64,000 bases of DNA from contig JAJTUQ010000004.1 in NCBI GenBank assembly GCA_021399445.1, forward strand, positions 6,138,001 through 6,202,000, given 5' to 3'. Made by a program: the position numbers and the translations under genes. This DNA is from Xylogone sp. PMI_703 (taxonomy: Eukaryota; Ascomycota; Leotiomycetes). Of this stretch, positions 34,245 through 47,489 are shown in pieces. A model generated the notes under the pieces. The model searched no databases. It had not been told where the DNA came from and saw nothing but the letters and a program-made list of their open reading frames with translations. Within the stretch, counting starts at the first letter, position 1; each line of letters begins with the position of its first letter.

Positions 34245-34459
34245 TGTGGAAGAGAGAGGTGCTAAGAGGTGTTGAGGTAGTATATACAGTAATACAATAC
34301 AACTGACCAATCAGAAGGCAAAGTCTGGTAGAATAGGAGTGAAGGTGGTTGATTGTTGTACAATTGTAAGAACCGTGCTCTATATACTACGTACAGGTCA
34401 CATGATACGCCGCACGTACACGTGCTACGCACGTGCCGTATACTGTTTTCCCTACCACA
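34245..34459. repeat. Solo LTR, family s2 (about 215 bp)
   Basis: TGTGGAAGAGAG ... CCTACCACA. Flanked by ATAC on both sides (34,241-34,244 and 34,460-34,463); if the first T is counted as target, the duplication is ATACT (5 bp). C0 sequence is continuous across it when compared with C1 near 27,640. Contains a GC-rich cacgtacacgtgctacgcacgtg stretch. Confidence 0.7.
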
Positions 34460-34516
34460 ATACTAATTAATATTAACCTTTCTTTTATTTATGGATAGTT
34501 AGTTAAGTATAGTTAT

Positions 34517-34744
34517 TGTTAAGAATTATGGGAGCAGAGTATACTAGTGCTCGGTAGCTATGTGATTAGAGTAGAATGACTAATAATCCGGTAAGAGAGT
34601 ATTTAAGGGTACAACTCCTTAAATACTGAGTAAAAGAATAAGGATATAATGTATTAGCCAATATAAGCTTATTCAACCCTATATTACAGTAGTGCTTAGT
34701 GAACTAACCCTTCCTATATAAGTATAACGGTTATAATCTCAACA
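34517..34744 (+). repeat. Copia D 5' LTR (228 bp)
   Basis: TGTTAAGAATTATGGGAGC ... ATAATCTCAACA. Contains gagtatttaagggtacaactccttaaatactgag, an AT-rich palindrome (TATTTAAGG / CCTTAAATA) near the probable promoter. The leader after it begins GGTTATAAGCTTGG. Confidence 0.92.
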
Positions 34745-35734
34745 GGTTATAAGCTTGGATATATGTTGAAGTATTACTAAGAAGAATAATAGTTAGGATA
34801 TGTTTACCATAAGTCTATTACCAAGGATAGCCAAAATACACATTATTACATAAGTCTTTATAAAAGAAAGAAGTCTGTAAAATATTAATTAAAACATAGA
34901 CTAATCAGTTTTAAGTCTTAAAATAAGTAAACATACGATGAATTGTTAGTTTATAGTAAATATTTAAAGATTATAACCCCTTAATTAGTATTAAATATTT
35001 TGGCATGATATTTACTTATTTATTTAAACTTAATAGTCAATTATAAGTCTCTTTAACCTTGAGTTATAATATAACAACTCAAAAGACAACAAAATCTTTA
35101 TTATTTTTATCTTATTGATATTTGAGAAGATAGACACTGATCACCTTGTACATAAATGCCCTGTTAATATCCTTAGTAAAGTAAATTAGCAAAAATAATT
35201 TAAACTAATAAGACTTTATTTCAAGGAAGAATTACTAAAATTTGTGTTAAACAAGATAATCACAGAATATGCTTAGATTCAGAGAATTTTATCATTAATT
35301 AATATCTTTGTTATATTAATAAGTACAAAAACACCCAAGATTATTATTAAAAATATAACAAAATAACTAAAGAGCTTGAAAGTAAAAAATAAACTATAAA
35401 GTAGATTAAAGGATAATATATAGAATATTAAAAAGTAAAAGAAATATAAAATTATATTTATGAAAATTTTATATATAATTTTAATTTATATTAATATTAT
35501 GGACAATAAACTAATTTATGACAAATCTAAAGTTTAACTAATATAGACAAAGTTATATTCTAAATATAATAAATTATTATCTTATATTACTTAAAGTAAA
35601 ATGGTTTAACTTATCTTATTTAAGTTAAAGTAAAATATGATAATCAAAAAAGAATAAATCTGAGTACAAGAGTTAAAGAGGAGAGTTATGAAAATAATCC
35701 TTGAACTCAAGGATAGTTTTAGTATAAAGTAAAT
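34745..35734 (+). pseudogene. Copia D leader and gag (5' part)
   Basis: Leader plus gag up to the C2 insertion. Gag-like sequence with many stops from about 35,080 (for example KIDTDHLVHKCPVN). The reading continues at 43,011 after C2. Confidence 0.6.
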
Positions 35735-36320
35735 TATTACAACCCCGCAAGGTTATAACAAGTGACCGGATTATAGAGCCTTTATAGCTGTCGCCTTAGT
35801 TAAATAAGTATAAATTAAGAAGGTTATCAAGGACCTGGTTATAGTATTACTAGTACTATTGTATTACTAGTACTAGCAAAAGGATAGTACAAGTTTAACA
35901 CTAATATTATAAAAAGGATTGTACAAACTAAAGGATAATACTATCGAAATTATAATATTAACCCTTTAGTTATATTAACTAAGTAATAGTATTATCGGGA
36001 AATTAGTACTACCTTTCCATTTGTACTAACTATTTACTTATACATACAGATAACTAATATTAACAAATAAACAATTACATAAGGCGTATATCTAGTATAT
36101 TGAATATAAGATATAACTAATATACTCAATATACTAACCCTCATTATATAAGTAAATAGTTTCATAGTAGATAAAAGCCTTATGCTCAACTCAATTGATT
36201 TATAACATACTTACATTTTATAGTAACTACCCTAAAGCCTTGTAAAGATATTCTTTTACCCTTTACCTTCATCTATCATTTAAATAATAAATAACCCTAT
36301 ACTCTTGTAGGAATATTACA
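35735..36320 (+). repeat. Gypsy C2 5' LTR (586 bp)
   Basis: Starts TATTACAACCCCGCAAGG (TG now TA) and ends GGAATATTACA. In place of the GGATCC block of C1 it carries AGTATATTGA ... TCAATATACT, a perfect 10-bp inverted repeat, at about 36,093-36,135, just before TATATAAGTAAATAG. Confidence 0.9.
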
Positions 36321-36349
36321 CTTTGAGTACCTTGAAACTCGAAAATATT

Positions 36350-39300
36350 ATGGCTGAAGACTTGTCTTCACAACAGAATCCCCAAGCCCCTGAAGCCAAT
36401 CCTAATTCGACAATCAACTTTATTGAAAAAAAGCTAGACTTAAGAAAGATTAAAAACTTTAGAAAAGACAAATCTAAGTTAAAACTTTTCAAGTTCCAAA
36501 CTTATTTATATTTGAACTTGTATAAAAATAAATTTCAAAATGACTTTTAACAGATTATATAATTATTTACTTATTTAAAAAGAGAAATATTATAATAAAT
36601 TTTATTATATATAAAGAATTTCGAGAACTTCACCGAAAAAGATAAAAAAAGATAATAAGATATTATTAACTTGTTTATATCTTTCAAGAACTTTAAAGAA
36701 AAAATAAAAAGAATCTTCAAGGATTCTCATAAAATAAATAGAGCAGAACAGTAATTATACACCTTGAAACAGACTAATTTTACTTTTATTTATAACATTA
36801 AGTTCTGACAACTAAATAATATGACTAACTAAGAAAATAAAGTATTAATATTCTAATATCGTTAAAGATTGAAAAAATTTATTAAAGACAAATTAACTCA
36901 TATCAAACCTCGCCTTGATATATTCATTAAATAGATAAAAAAGGCTAAGAAGATTAATAATTTTTAATATAAACAACATATAGAAAAGAAAAGAAGAATT
37001 CTTTACTTTTCATAGATAAATAAATAAAAAGATTACATTAATAATCAAAGAGACTTGATAAATCTCGATAAAATCACAAGAGAAAAAAGACAAGGTCCAA
37101 AGAACTATAACAAAGGATCATCAAAAAGGAAAAACAAATGTAACTTGACTCTTGAGTAATACAAAGAAAAGAGAGAAAAGAAACTTTACTATAAATATAG
37201 ACAAGCTGGGCATACTGCCCAGGAATACAATAATAAAGACAAAGGAAAACTAAAAAAGACTAAAACTATTTTTATAATATCCTTGGCCAAAAACAACAAA
37301 TCTCACAGTTCAAGAGATATTTCATTAGTAAAATAAAGTAATTTTAACAAGTTATTAAAGAAAATTAAAGATTAATCTATAGACCAGATTTTATAAGTTT
37401 TTCTGATAGAAAATTTTATTACAGAAATTTATTATAACATTAAAAGTTCAACGTCTTCAAGAGTTTTCTCTCTTACTGTAAATGAACTAAATATATTAAT
37501 GTTTACTATGAAAGAAATAAAATAATGGGGTTTAGAAACTACTAATTTTAACAACTTCTCTCCAAAAGAATATTAAGATATTACTGATTTACTAGATTTT
37601 TTCCTTTTAGGACAAATTAAAGAAGAACTAATGATCTATGAAGAATTTCAAGACAGATTTTATTAAGTCAGAATCAAAACAGACATCAGTGAATTAGTGT
37701 TTAACATTATATTATAAAACTTTTTGAAAAAAAAAAAATGTACTAAAATTTCACTAGTATATTCTTTATACATAATACCCAAAACATTAGAACCTAACCA
37801 AAGGATAGTAAAGAAATCTTTTTACAAAATTTTCTAAAGTTCTGAGTTCTTTAATTACGTAAAACGAGAAGATTTTATTGTTTAACTTTATTAAACAAAT
37901 GAATTATAAATAAATAAAAAAATAATATTAATTAGAATAACTCTTTATTTAACAGAAATTATATAAAAACCTAGAGATTAGTCAAAAGAAATATTTTTTA
38001 AGATATATTACTTTAGCGAGATAAGTTTCTTTAGTACAAAATATAAAAATTAAGAATAATAATTAAAGTTATATAGTCTAATTTCGAAAAAATCATTATC
38101 AACAGATTATATTATAATGACTTAGTACTTTACTCTTTAGAAGAAAACATATGGTTACCTCGACAAGACTTCTATACTTAGGTTGTATATTATGAAGACT
38201 AAGAGAAAATATATTAAGTCAAGAAAAAAATATATCAAGAAATAATTTTCTATATAAAATATTAAGAATAAAGTTATAATTATAAGATAAATTATTATTA
38301 TAAGTTTAATAACGAATAAATATTTTTTAAAAAATATATTAATAACCTATTTAACCTAAGAAAGCCCAGAACAAAGAAAGTATTGCCTCAGATGACTCAA
38401 GAAAAAGAATTTAATACAGAATTTGCCTTTAATATGTTTATGACTAATAAAGAAGAAGTTATCTAGTTAAATGTTAAGTTTAACAACAGAAACTTTAAAG
38501 CTTTAATAAATTCAAGAAGTCAGATTAACCTAATCTTACCATAAATTATTAAAATGATAAATACATAAACTAAAGTTTATAATCAGCTTTTACGAATGAC
38601 TAACAGCTTATTAACAAAGGAAAGAGTATTCACTAGAACTAAACTAATCACTATAAAGATTAAAAACTACCAAGAATAAATCTAGTTTAAAATTTCTTTC
38701 CTTAGAAAAAAAGATATTATCCTAAGATAGCCTTGGTTAGAATTCCATAACTCAAACATTAACTGGAAAATAAAGAAATTAACATTTAAATATTATTATA
38801 ACATTAGACTAAAAGAATAGCTTATATAAGATGTTTTTGCTGTTGAACTTATTCAGGATAACCTCCAGAATAAACTGAACATTTTCCCGGAAGAATACTA
38901 AGACTGTCGTAAACTGTTCATTTTGTGACTAAAGAATATAACTTTACTTTTACATAAAGATTAAAATCACGAAATTATTCTCCAGGAAAGTATAATACTT
39001 TCTTACAAACCTATTTACAGAACGAATCTTACTAAGAATGAAATCCTGAAGAAGTGACTGAATAAACAAACTATGAAGAGTTTCTATAAGGAGTTAAGCT
39101 TTTCGTAGAGAGTACCATTAATATAAGTACTAAAATTAGACAACCCCAGAAGAAGACTATATAAAGATTACAGAAATTTAAACAGTAAAACTATAAAAAA
39201 CAAATATTTATTACTTTATATTAACAGTATACAAAATATATTCATTAAAGCTAGATATTTCACGAAATTAGACTTCATTACAAAATTCAACTTGATAAAG

Positions 39301-41850
39301 ATCAAAGAGGAACATGAATAATATATTATTATTCGAACTAAATATAGACTTTATAAATCATTAATCATACTTTTTAATCTAATGAATACATCAGTAATTA
39401 TACAAAAAGTAAGTAATACGATTTTGAGACTATATTTGGATCATTTTATAGTAGTATATTTGGATAACATCTTGATTTATTCTAAAATATTAAAAAAACA
39501 TAAATAATATATTTGTATTATACTTAAAGTATTAATTGATAATGACATGAAGTATAAGTTAGTTAAGTGTCAGTTTAATACAACAGAAGTAAAGTTTTTA
39601 AGTAAAATAGTTTTAAATAAAGAATTCTGAATGGACTAGGAAAAAGTAAAAATTATTAAAGAATGGCTTACTCCAAGAATAGTCAAAGAAGTCTAACAAT
39701 TTAATGGATTTACTAATTATTATAAACGTTATATAACAGCTTACTTAAAGATAACTAGTTTATTAACGGAATTAACGAAGAAAAATATACTCTTTGTTTA
39801 AGAAGAGAAACAAGAGAGAGTTTTCCAAGAGGTTAAAGATTAGTTTGACAAAGACTGAATATTAGCTTATACTAATCCCGAGAAATTATATTTACTGGAA
39901 ACAGACACCTTAAGTAAGACGTTGAATAGAGTCTTGTTACAAAAAGATAACAAAGGACATTAAAGGTTAATAGCCTTTTACTCTCGAAAGTTTATTCTAG
40001 CAGAATTAAATTATAACATTTACGAGAAGGAACTCTTGGTTATCGTAGATTACTGTAAATATTAAAAGATTTATTTATATAATACTAAATATTTATTCGA
40101 GATTTTATCGGACTATAAGAATTTAACAACTTTTATAACTATTAAAAATCTTAACAATAGACAAGTATACTAGTACAAAACGTTAATATAATACGATTTC
40201 AAGATTCGTTATATCCAAGGATCAGAGAATACTAAAACTAATACTTTGAGCAAGTGACCAGACTATATAAAAAGAAGTTCTAAGCAAGAATTCACCATGT
40301 TTAAGAAAGAAGGCAATACCTTACACTTTAACTATGTATAAGTATTAATGGTCATACAGGTTATTAACAAAGAATAGCTAAAAAAGATTAAATTAACTAC
40401 TGTAGAAAAAAAAGAAATCTCTAAGGATCCCAAGGCTAGTTGACTTGAAGATCAGGAATTTCTAGACATTTAGCTAAAAGACAAGAGAGTATTCATCTTA
40501 TTATTAATTATCCAGGAGTTCATAAAAGAACAACATAAATTATTCATATATAATCACCAAAGAATTATAAAGACCAAAAACTGACTATAACAAGAATTCT
40601 TTATTTTTAAACTTTAGCAGGAAATCACTAAAGTCATCAATAACTACAACGTTTGTCATAAGGCTAAAACATCAAGAAAAAAACCTATAAGACAATTAAT
40701 GCTTCTTTAGATACCAGAAAAATTTTAGACTTTTATTTCATAAGATTTTATTACAAAATTATCTTTATCAAAAAGTATTAATGAACTAGATGAAGATTAC
40801 TATAACTCAATCCTCACTATAATAAATAAACTTACAAAATACTTCATCATGTTATTATAGAAAAAAAACATAAATAACTAAGAATTTAACAGAAATTACG
40901 ATTTTTAGGGTTATAACAAATTATAATATCTTAACAGAAATTATTTTGGACAAAGACAAGCTTTTTACGTTAAAATTCTGGGAAATAATCTGTAAGAAAT
41001 TAAACATTAAAAGAAAAATCATTATAAAAAGATAAGCTCAGACAGATAATCAAACTAAACAAATAAACCAAATCATAAAAGCTTATCTTCATTATTATAT
41101 AGATTACAAATAATCAAATTAAAAAGATCTTTTACTAATAATATAACTAATATATAATAGTACAAAAAGTGAAATTACTAAAATTACACCTTTCTTTACA
41201 AATTATGACTATAAAGCCCAAATCTATTTTATAAAAGCAAAAATAAGAAACATTTCCAAGATAACTGAATAATAAACAGACAAATTAAAAAAAATCCATA
41301 ATTACTTAAAGTATAACATCAAATTCGTACAAGAATATATAAAAAAGTATTATAATCAAAAATATAATATAAAACCTAAACTTAAAGAAAGAAATAAAGT
41401 TTATATTATTTATAAATTTATTAAAACAACAAGATTAAGTAATAAATTAAATTAAAAAAAGATTAAATTATATAAATAAAATAAAAACTAAGAAATTTAA
41501 CATATAAACTAAAATTCTTTAATATTATATAAATATATTTAGTATTTCATACAATTATACTAAAAAAAATATCTCCAGGATCATCATCAACTTTAGATTT
41601 AGAACTAGAATAAGACTTAAATATAAAATAAGAAATTAAAGAAATCTTAAATAATAAGTTAATAAAGAATAAGAAAAAATATTTAATTAAATAAAAAAAT
41701 AAAAAAAGTATAGATAATTAAATACTTAAGAACCAGAAGAATATCTTACTAATTTTAATAAACTTCTAGAAAAGTATAAATAAATAAAGTCAACCAGGTT
41801 TCATCAAACAGAACATTAGCATAAGTAAGCAGCTCAGCCTCAGAGAGGAA
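36350..41850 (+). pseudogene. Gypsy C2 gag-pol with chromodomain
   Basis: Gag starts at ATG 36,350 (MAEDLSSQQNPQAPEANPNS) and is open for 67 codons to 36,550. The knuckle near 37,180-37,240 reads YYKYRQAGHTAQEYNN, with three Cys replaced by Tyr. RT is at about 39,140-39,510, ending VVYLDNILIYSK (YLDD now YLDN; 39,449-39,484). RNase H is near 39,890-40,060 and the integrase zinc region near 40,640-40,680 (INNYNVCHKAKT). The core is at about 40,780-41,120, and the chromodomain-like EIKEILNNKL is near 41,635. Inactive. Confidence 0.84.
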
Positions 41851-42279
41851 GGCCCTGGAAAGCCTTACCTCTGCCAGCTGGGTAATTTTCGCTTGTTGTA
41901 ACATTTTGTTTTCTTTTTATTCCTGTTCGAGTTTCTCCTTCTCTTTTGTTTCTTTCCTTTCTTGTTCTTCGATCTTCTTTAGTTCTTCTATCATAAAAAC
42001 GCTTCAAATAATTATATTATGATTTTTTGTCTTAATTAACTTTCGCAGTTTACGAAGACAGGTTACGTAGGCCAGGGCTTCTTTCTCCTCTCATTCAAGA
42101 TATTCTTCCTCTTCGACCAAATGTTCTAACTTATCCATGTTCAGATTAAATTCGTATTTTCTATTTTGACGAATATATTCGTTATACTTAATGAATTAAA
42201 GATTACGATAATACTCCTTGTTATTAACAAGACAGTAATAATACTTGAAAACCATGAGATAACCAGAATTCTTTATCAT
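41755..42279 (-). pseudogene. Antisense accessory ORF of gypsy C2 (unknown function)
   Basis: Opposite to gag-pol, between the chromodomain and the 3' LTR. From ATG 42,255 (or in-frame ATG 42,279) to TAA 41,755 a single phase holds. It shares FKYYYCLVNNKEYYRN, KYNEYIRQ, a long Glu/Lys coiled-coil-like stretch, and the C-terminal AEVRLSRAFLSEAELLTYAN with VLFDE. The N-terminal extension to 42,329 (ATA-LPK) is out of phase with the rest, so one small indel may lie there. Confidence 0.6.
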
Positions 42280-42419
42280 TTTCCTTTTTCTTATATATTT
42301 TTATAACTAGACTTATATTTAGGTAATATGATGAAAGGAAAAAAAGGTTTAGTTCCCGGGAAGAAATTCACAGTTATAACTTTAAACATCAAGACAACAC
42401 TAAGCTAAGAAGGGGATAG

Positions 42420-43005
42420 TGTCATGACCTCATAAGGTTGTAACAAGTGACCAGATTATAAAACTTTTATAACTATTACTTTAGTTAAATAAATATAGAT
42501 TAAAAAGGTTATCAAAGACCTAGTTATGATATTATTAGTATTATCACATTATTAATACTAACGAAAGGATAGTACAAGTTCAACATTAATATTATAGAAA
42601 AGGTTATATAAACTAAAGGATAATATTATCGAAGTTATAGTATTAACCTTTTAATTATATTAACTAAGTAATAATATTATCGGGAAATTAGTACTACCTT
42701 TCTGTTTATACTAACTATTTGCTTATATATACAGATAACTAGTATTAACAAATAAGTAATCATATAAGACATATATCCAGTATATCGAATATAAAATATA
42801 ATTAATATACTCAATATACTAACCCTTACTATATAAGTAAATAGTTTCACAATAAATAAAAGCCTCGTGCTCAACTCAATTGATTTACAGTATACCTACA
42901 TTTCATAATAACTACCCTAAAGCCTTATGAAGATATTCTCTTGCCTTTTACCTTCATCTATCATTTGAGTGATAGATAACCTCATACCCTTGTAGGAACA
43001 TTACA
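42420..43005 (+). repeat. Gypsy C2 3' LTR (586 bp)
   Basis: TGTCATGACCTCATAAGG ... GGAACATTACA. Same length and same AT-type promoter module as its partner at 35,735. Confidence 0.92.
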
Positions 43006-43010
43006 TAAAT

Positions 43011-46000
43011 ATTCAAATTCTTTTTTGTAAAACTCTTAGAAGAATATTCAATAATTATAATTATGATTAATGTATAATTAATACTTAAAATTATAGATAA
43101 GATTAACATTTTTCAAAGACATAAAAAGAAAATCATTAATTCGATAATATTTATTATTTAAAACAAAAGAATATAAAGATTATAAAACAAGGAGAATAAA
43201 AGTTTAAGTTAATAAAGCAAACATAAAAGTAATTCACTTAACTAAAGAGAAATCAAATATTATTTATATAACAAAAATTATTTTATTAAATATTATAAAC
43301 TTAAATATAATACAAAAAAATATATTCTTGGCCTCAAATCTAAAAATAATAAATTATGACATTCTCGGAAAACAATAAAGAAGAATGAAAATAAAAGTCA
43401 TTATAAGAAAAACAAATCAAGATAACATTCTCATAATTATATTATTAATTATTTTTCTAAATATAATTTAATATTAAAGACAAAGTTAAGTTCTGACAAC
43501 TTATCTGAAGAGAAAGACAAAGTTATAAAAATATCAAAAGAAATAATACATAAAGTTAAACTTTTTGTCTAAATTATAAATATTAATACTTCTTTATATA
43601 TGACTAATAACTTTTAACTTTTTAAACAATTAATGACTGATATTAAATATTACAGAATAAAGGTTAAAAGTAAAAAATTATATGTATAAAAGAAAAGGAC
43701 TACTAAAATAAAATTAAAGGATAAAAGTACTATATTGTTATTTAATACTTTATTTATTTTGAATCTTAAGATTAATTTATTTTTTAGTCAACATATTTAT
43801 AAAAAAGGTTTTAATAACTTTTTTGATTTATATATAATATATTTTATTCGAAAAAATCAAAAAAACTAATATATTAAAGTTAAATAACATAAAGAAGTAT
43901 ATATTATAAGTTTTATCATGAATAAACTAAAGGAAATAGCTTTGGTTAATAATGTCGAGGCAGAAAGAAAACAGTCATGATTTAACTTATTTGACAGAGA
44001 AAATCAAAATTCTGGTAATAATACTAAAACTTTACTTACATTAATACTGAAGTTAATAAAAAAAGTCATATAATGTTATAATTTATAATATAAACGATTT
44101 GCTTATCTTAAGATAAAGAAAATCTATAATTTATATAAAGTTACCACTTTAAGCAAGTTAATACAAAAACCTATAATTAAAGAACTTTGTGAAATCTATA
44201 ACTTTACTAAAATAAAAGATTATATTAATAAAATGTTAAATAAATAAAAGAATAAAAGTTTATACTGATTTACATAAGTATATATAGATTATTCTTATTA
44301 TCAATAAAGGAAAACTAATATTTTGTTCAAATTGTTGATAATATTATTTGTTATATTTAGAACATTTTGTAAAAACAAAAGTATATTTGGTCAAGAAGCT
44401 TAAGACATAGAAGATTTAAGTAAAGTATAAGATAAGGAGAAAGTCAAGGCCATTAGAACTGATAATACTTCAGAATTATTATTATTATTAAATGAATAAA
44501 GTACTTTGATCAAGATTCGGGCAAAAACAATAATAAAATATAAGTTAAACTAGAACAGTTTAGTTAAATGAATAATCTAAATAATTATAATAAATACTTA
44601 GATATTACCGAAGAAAGTTAATTTATCATTTGAATTCTACAATTACACTATTGAAACAGATATATCTAAGAAACTAAATAATATTTAGCCTAATAATTAA
44701 TGAGAAAGTTATTAGTCTGTACTAAGCATTCTCTGGAGAGATTTTAAACATTAATTATATTAAAGTTTTTAGATATAAATATATATTATATATAAACCAG
44801 AAAAAATACTTAAAAGATTTAAGAAAAGACAAGTTAATAAATTATAGATGAATTATAATATTTGTTAGATATAATCTAAATATAATTTAATAATATAAAA
44901 TTTATATATTAGATAAAAACTATATTATCAAATCAAGTCATATTAACTTTTATGAAAATATTTAAGATAGAATAATTAATTTAAAACTTCGGACAGGTAA
45001 TCCTCAAGGAACAAAGAACAAATTAATAATTTGTAAACCAAGAGGTTGACCACAAAAAAAAGTTATTGAGTTTATATTACCCTTAGACTTAAAAGATTTG
45101 AATAACTTCGAAATTATAATCTTAATTATTATAAACCTAGGAATGATATATACTAATTTAATCACCTAGACTAGTTGACAACGTAATCAAGAAAATGTAA
45201 GTAATTTAAGCATGAATATGTCTTATTCAGGAGAAGATGAGGGAGATGAGGAAAATAAAATTAAAAATTAATCTTAAGTTTAAGCCAAGAATTATGATTT
45301 ATTACTTAATATTAATATAATATCATTTATTAGATTTTACTTATTTAGTAAGGAAAATCAAATATTACTAGAATTTATAGAAATAAAGTATGATTTTCGA
45401 AAATAACAGAAATTCGATGACTTTGATAATAAAGACTATTTTACCAAGATAGTTAAAGTTATACTTATAATGTTAGAAAATCAAGATTACTAAGACTCAG
45501 ACGAGATAACTTTGGCCAGTTTAGTAACAGATCTAAATATTATTATCTTAATAATATATAAAGAGGTTATTTCAGATTATAAATATAGTCAAAAATAAAA
45601 AAAGATAATTAACAAAAAGATTATATTATTATAGTAAAATAGTATATAAGAAGAAGAAATATCCTTGGAAAAAGTGAATTTAGTCTTTATTAAATAAGTA
45701 TTTATTATTAAGATAAACTTTAACAAAATATTAAATAAATTTAAAGTAAGATTAGTTATTCAAGGTTTTTCTCAGAAATATAAACAAGATTTTACTAAAA
45801 CATTTATATTTATGGTTAAAATAAATATTCTTTGGATATTCATGATTATTGTTATAACAAAAAACCTTGAATATTATTTATATAACATAAAGAATATTTT
45901 TATTGAATTATATTTACAAAAACAAATCTTTTTATCTTAATTAAACAAAATACTTAAATTAAAGAATGAGTATATATTATATGTCTTATGGAGTTTATAT

Positions 46001-47256
46001 AGACTAAAACAGTTTATACAGGACTAAAATTTATTTTATAAGAGTTATCTTATTAAGATTAGATTTGTCCAAAGCTTAACTGACTCTTGTCTTTATATTC
46101 ATAAAGAATGTAAGATTATATTATTTATTTATATAAATATTATTATTATTATTATATTAAGAATATAAAAATTAGAATAATTTAGAAAAACATTAATAAA
46201 TCAATTTTATACCAAGAACTTAAGGAAGATTCAAGTAATCCTTAATATTTATGTTATTAAGAATCAAAAAGAGAAAATATTATTCTTAAATTAAGAGTAA
46301 TACTTAGATAACATTTTGAATTAATATAAAATAACTCAAGAAAAACATAAACTAAAGTCAGTATTAATCTTTAGTTATAACAAGTTATACTTAACTTCAA
46401 ACTTTGACAAGAAAATTAACTTAACTAAATATCAGGAATATATTAGAAATTTAATATATATAATGATAAATACTAAACTAGATATTATATTCACTTTAAG
46501 AAAGTTTAACTAATATATAAGTAACCTTAGAAAGTATTATACCAATATTATAAAAGAATTCCTGAAATATACTAAATCAATGATCAAATAATATGTTCAT
46601 TATAAACTTATTCTAATTTAAGTCAACTAATTATCATATCAAAATAATAACAACAACAAACAAGCTAGTAACCTTATATTAGTTATATATTCAGATATAG
46701 ACTAGACAAAAGACAAAACTAACCAGAAGAACATTTCAGGAAATATAACCATACTTTATGAAAAACTTATTTCCTGAAAGAGTAAGAAGTAATATTCAGT
46801 AATAATTTTAAGTATTGAATCAGAATATATTATAATATCAATATACACCAAGTAAAGCCAATGGATTACTCAAATACTTTATGATATAAGATTCTTTTAA
46901 TATATTAGACTAAACCTGATAATTGTACAAATATTAAAGGATAACCAAGGCATGCTCATGTTAGTAAAGAACTTATACTTTCATAAATGATCAAAGTATA
47001 TTGATATTTACTATTATTATATCTATGACTTAAAAGAACATAAATATATTAAGGTAAATTATGTTTTTATAATAAACATAATAACTGATAATATAACAAA
47101 GCTGTTACAGAAGATGATATTCATGCAATTCAAGGAATTACTTAATCTGGCAACAATAAGAACAGTTAAGAAACAATAAAAATGGCTGAAAAATGATGTC
47201 AACGAAGTAAAACTGACATAGATTATATTATAGTACTTGTATAATTTGAGTAAGAG
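43011..47256 (+). pseudogene. Copia D gag end, protease, integrase, RT, RNase H
   Basis: Protease region near 43,320 (LASNL). Gag-pre-integrase and zinc region near 44,090-44,260: RFAYLKIKKIYNLYKVTTLSK, PIIKELCEIYNFTKIK. Integrase core with AIRTDNTSEL near 44,452. Copia RT near 45,650-46,420 and RNase H near 46,660-47,190, ending TVKKQ-like. The integrase-before-RT order is diagnostic of copia. Stops throughout. Confidence 0.8.
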
Positions 47257-47484
47257 TGTTAGGAATTATAGGAGTAAAGTATACTAACGCTCAGTAGTTA
47301 TATGATTAGAGTAGAATGACTAATAATCTGGTAAGAAAGTAGTTAAGGGTATAACTCCTTAAATACTGAGTAGAAGAATAAGAATATAATGTATTAGCCA
47401 ATATAAGCTTATTCAACCCTATATTACGGTAGTGCTTAGTGAACCAACCCTTCTTATATGAGCATAACGGTCATAATCTCAACA
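47257..47484 (+). repeat. Copia D 3' LTR (228 bp)
   Basis: TGTTAGGAATTATAGG ... TCATAATCTCAACA, followed by target copy GTTAT and C0 gag sequence. Confidence 0.92.
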
Positions 47485-47489
47485 GTTAT

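Larger units (their letters stand above)
31916..34516 (-). pseudogene. C0 fragment: RT, protease and linker, with three solo-LTR insertions
   Basis: Minus-strand continuation of C0 (RT fingers through protease towards gag). Interrupted by solo LTRs at 32,589-32,782, 33,395-34,000 and 34,245-34,459, each flanked by its own target duplication. Between them the sequence aligns with 26,120-27,690 of C1. More AT-rich than C1, with almost every former CA changed to TA. Confidence 0.75.
35735..43005 (+). mobile_element. Gypsy C2: complete chromovirus inserted in copia D
   Basis: 7,271 bp, LTRs 586 bp each, exact TSD TAAAT (35,730-35,734 and 43,006-43,010). Belongs to family C, but with a different LTR promoter module (see LTR entries). 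A polypurine tract AGAAGGGGATAG directly precedes the 3' LTR. Confidence 0.93.
34517..47484 (+). mobile_element. Copia D: Ty1/copia LTR retrotransposon, plus strand
   Basis: Same family as copia A, opposite orientation, inserted in C0. LTRs are 228 bp each, with exact TSD GTTAT (34,512-34,516 and 47,485-47,489). It holds gypsy C2; without it the element is 5,692 bp. C0 gag sequence continues at 47,490 as predicted from C1 near 27,690. Serves as the uninterrupted reference for both insertion sites in copia A. Confidence 0.92.
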
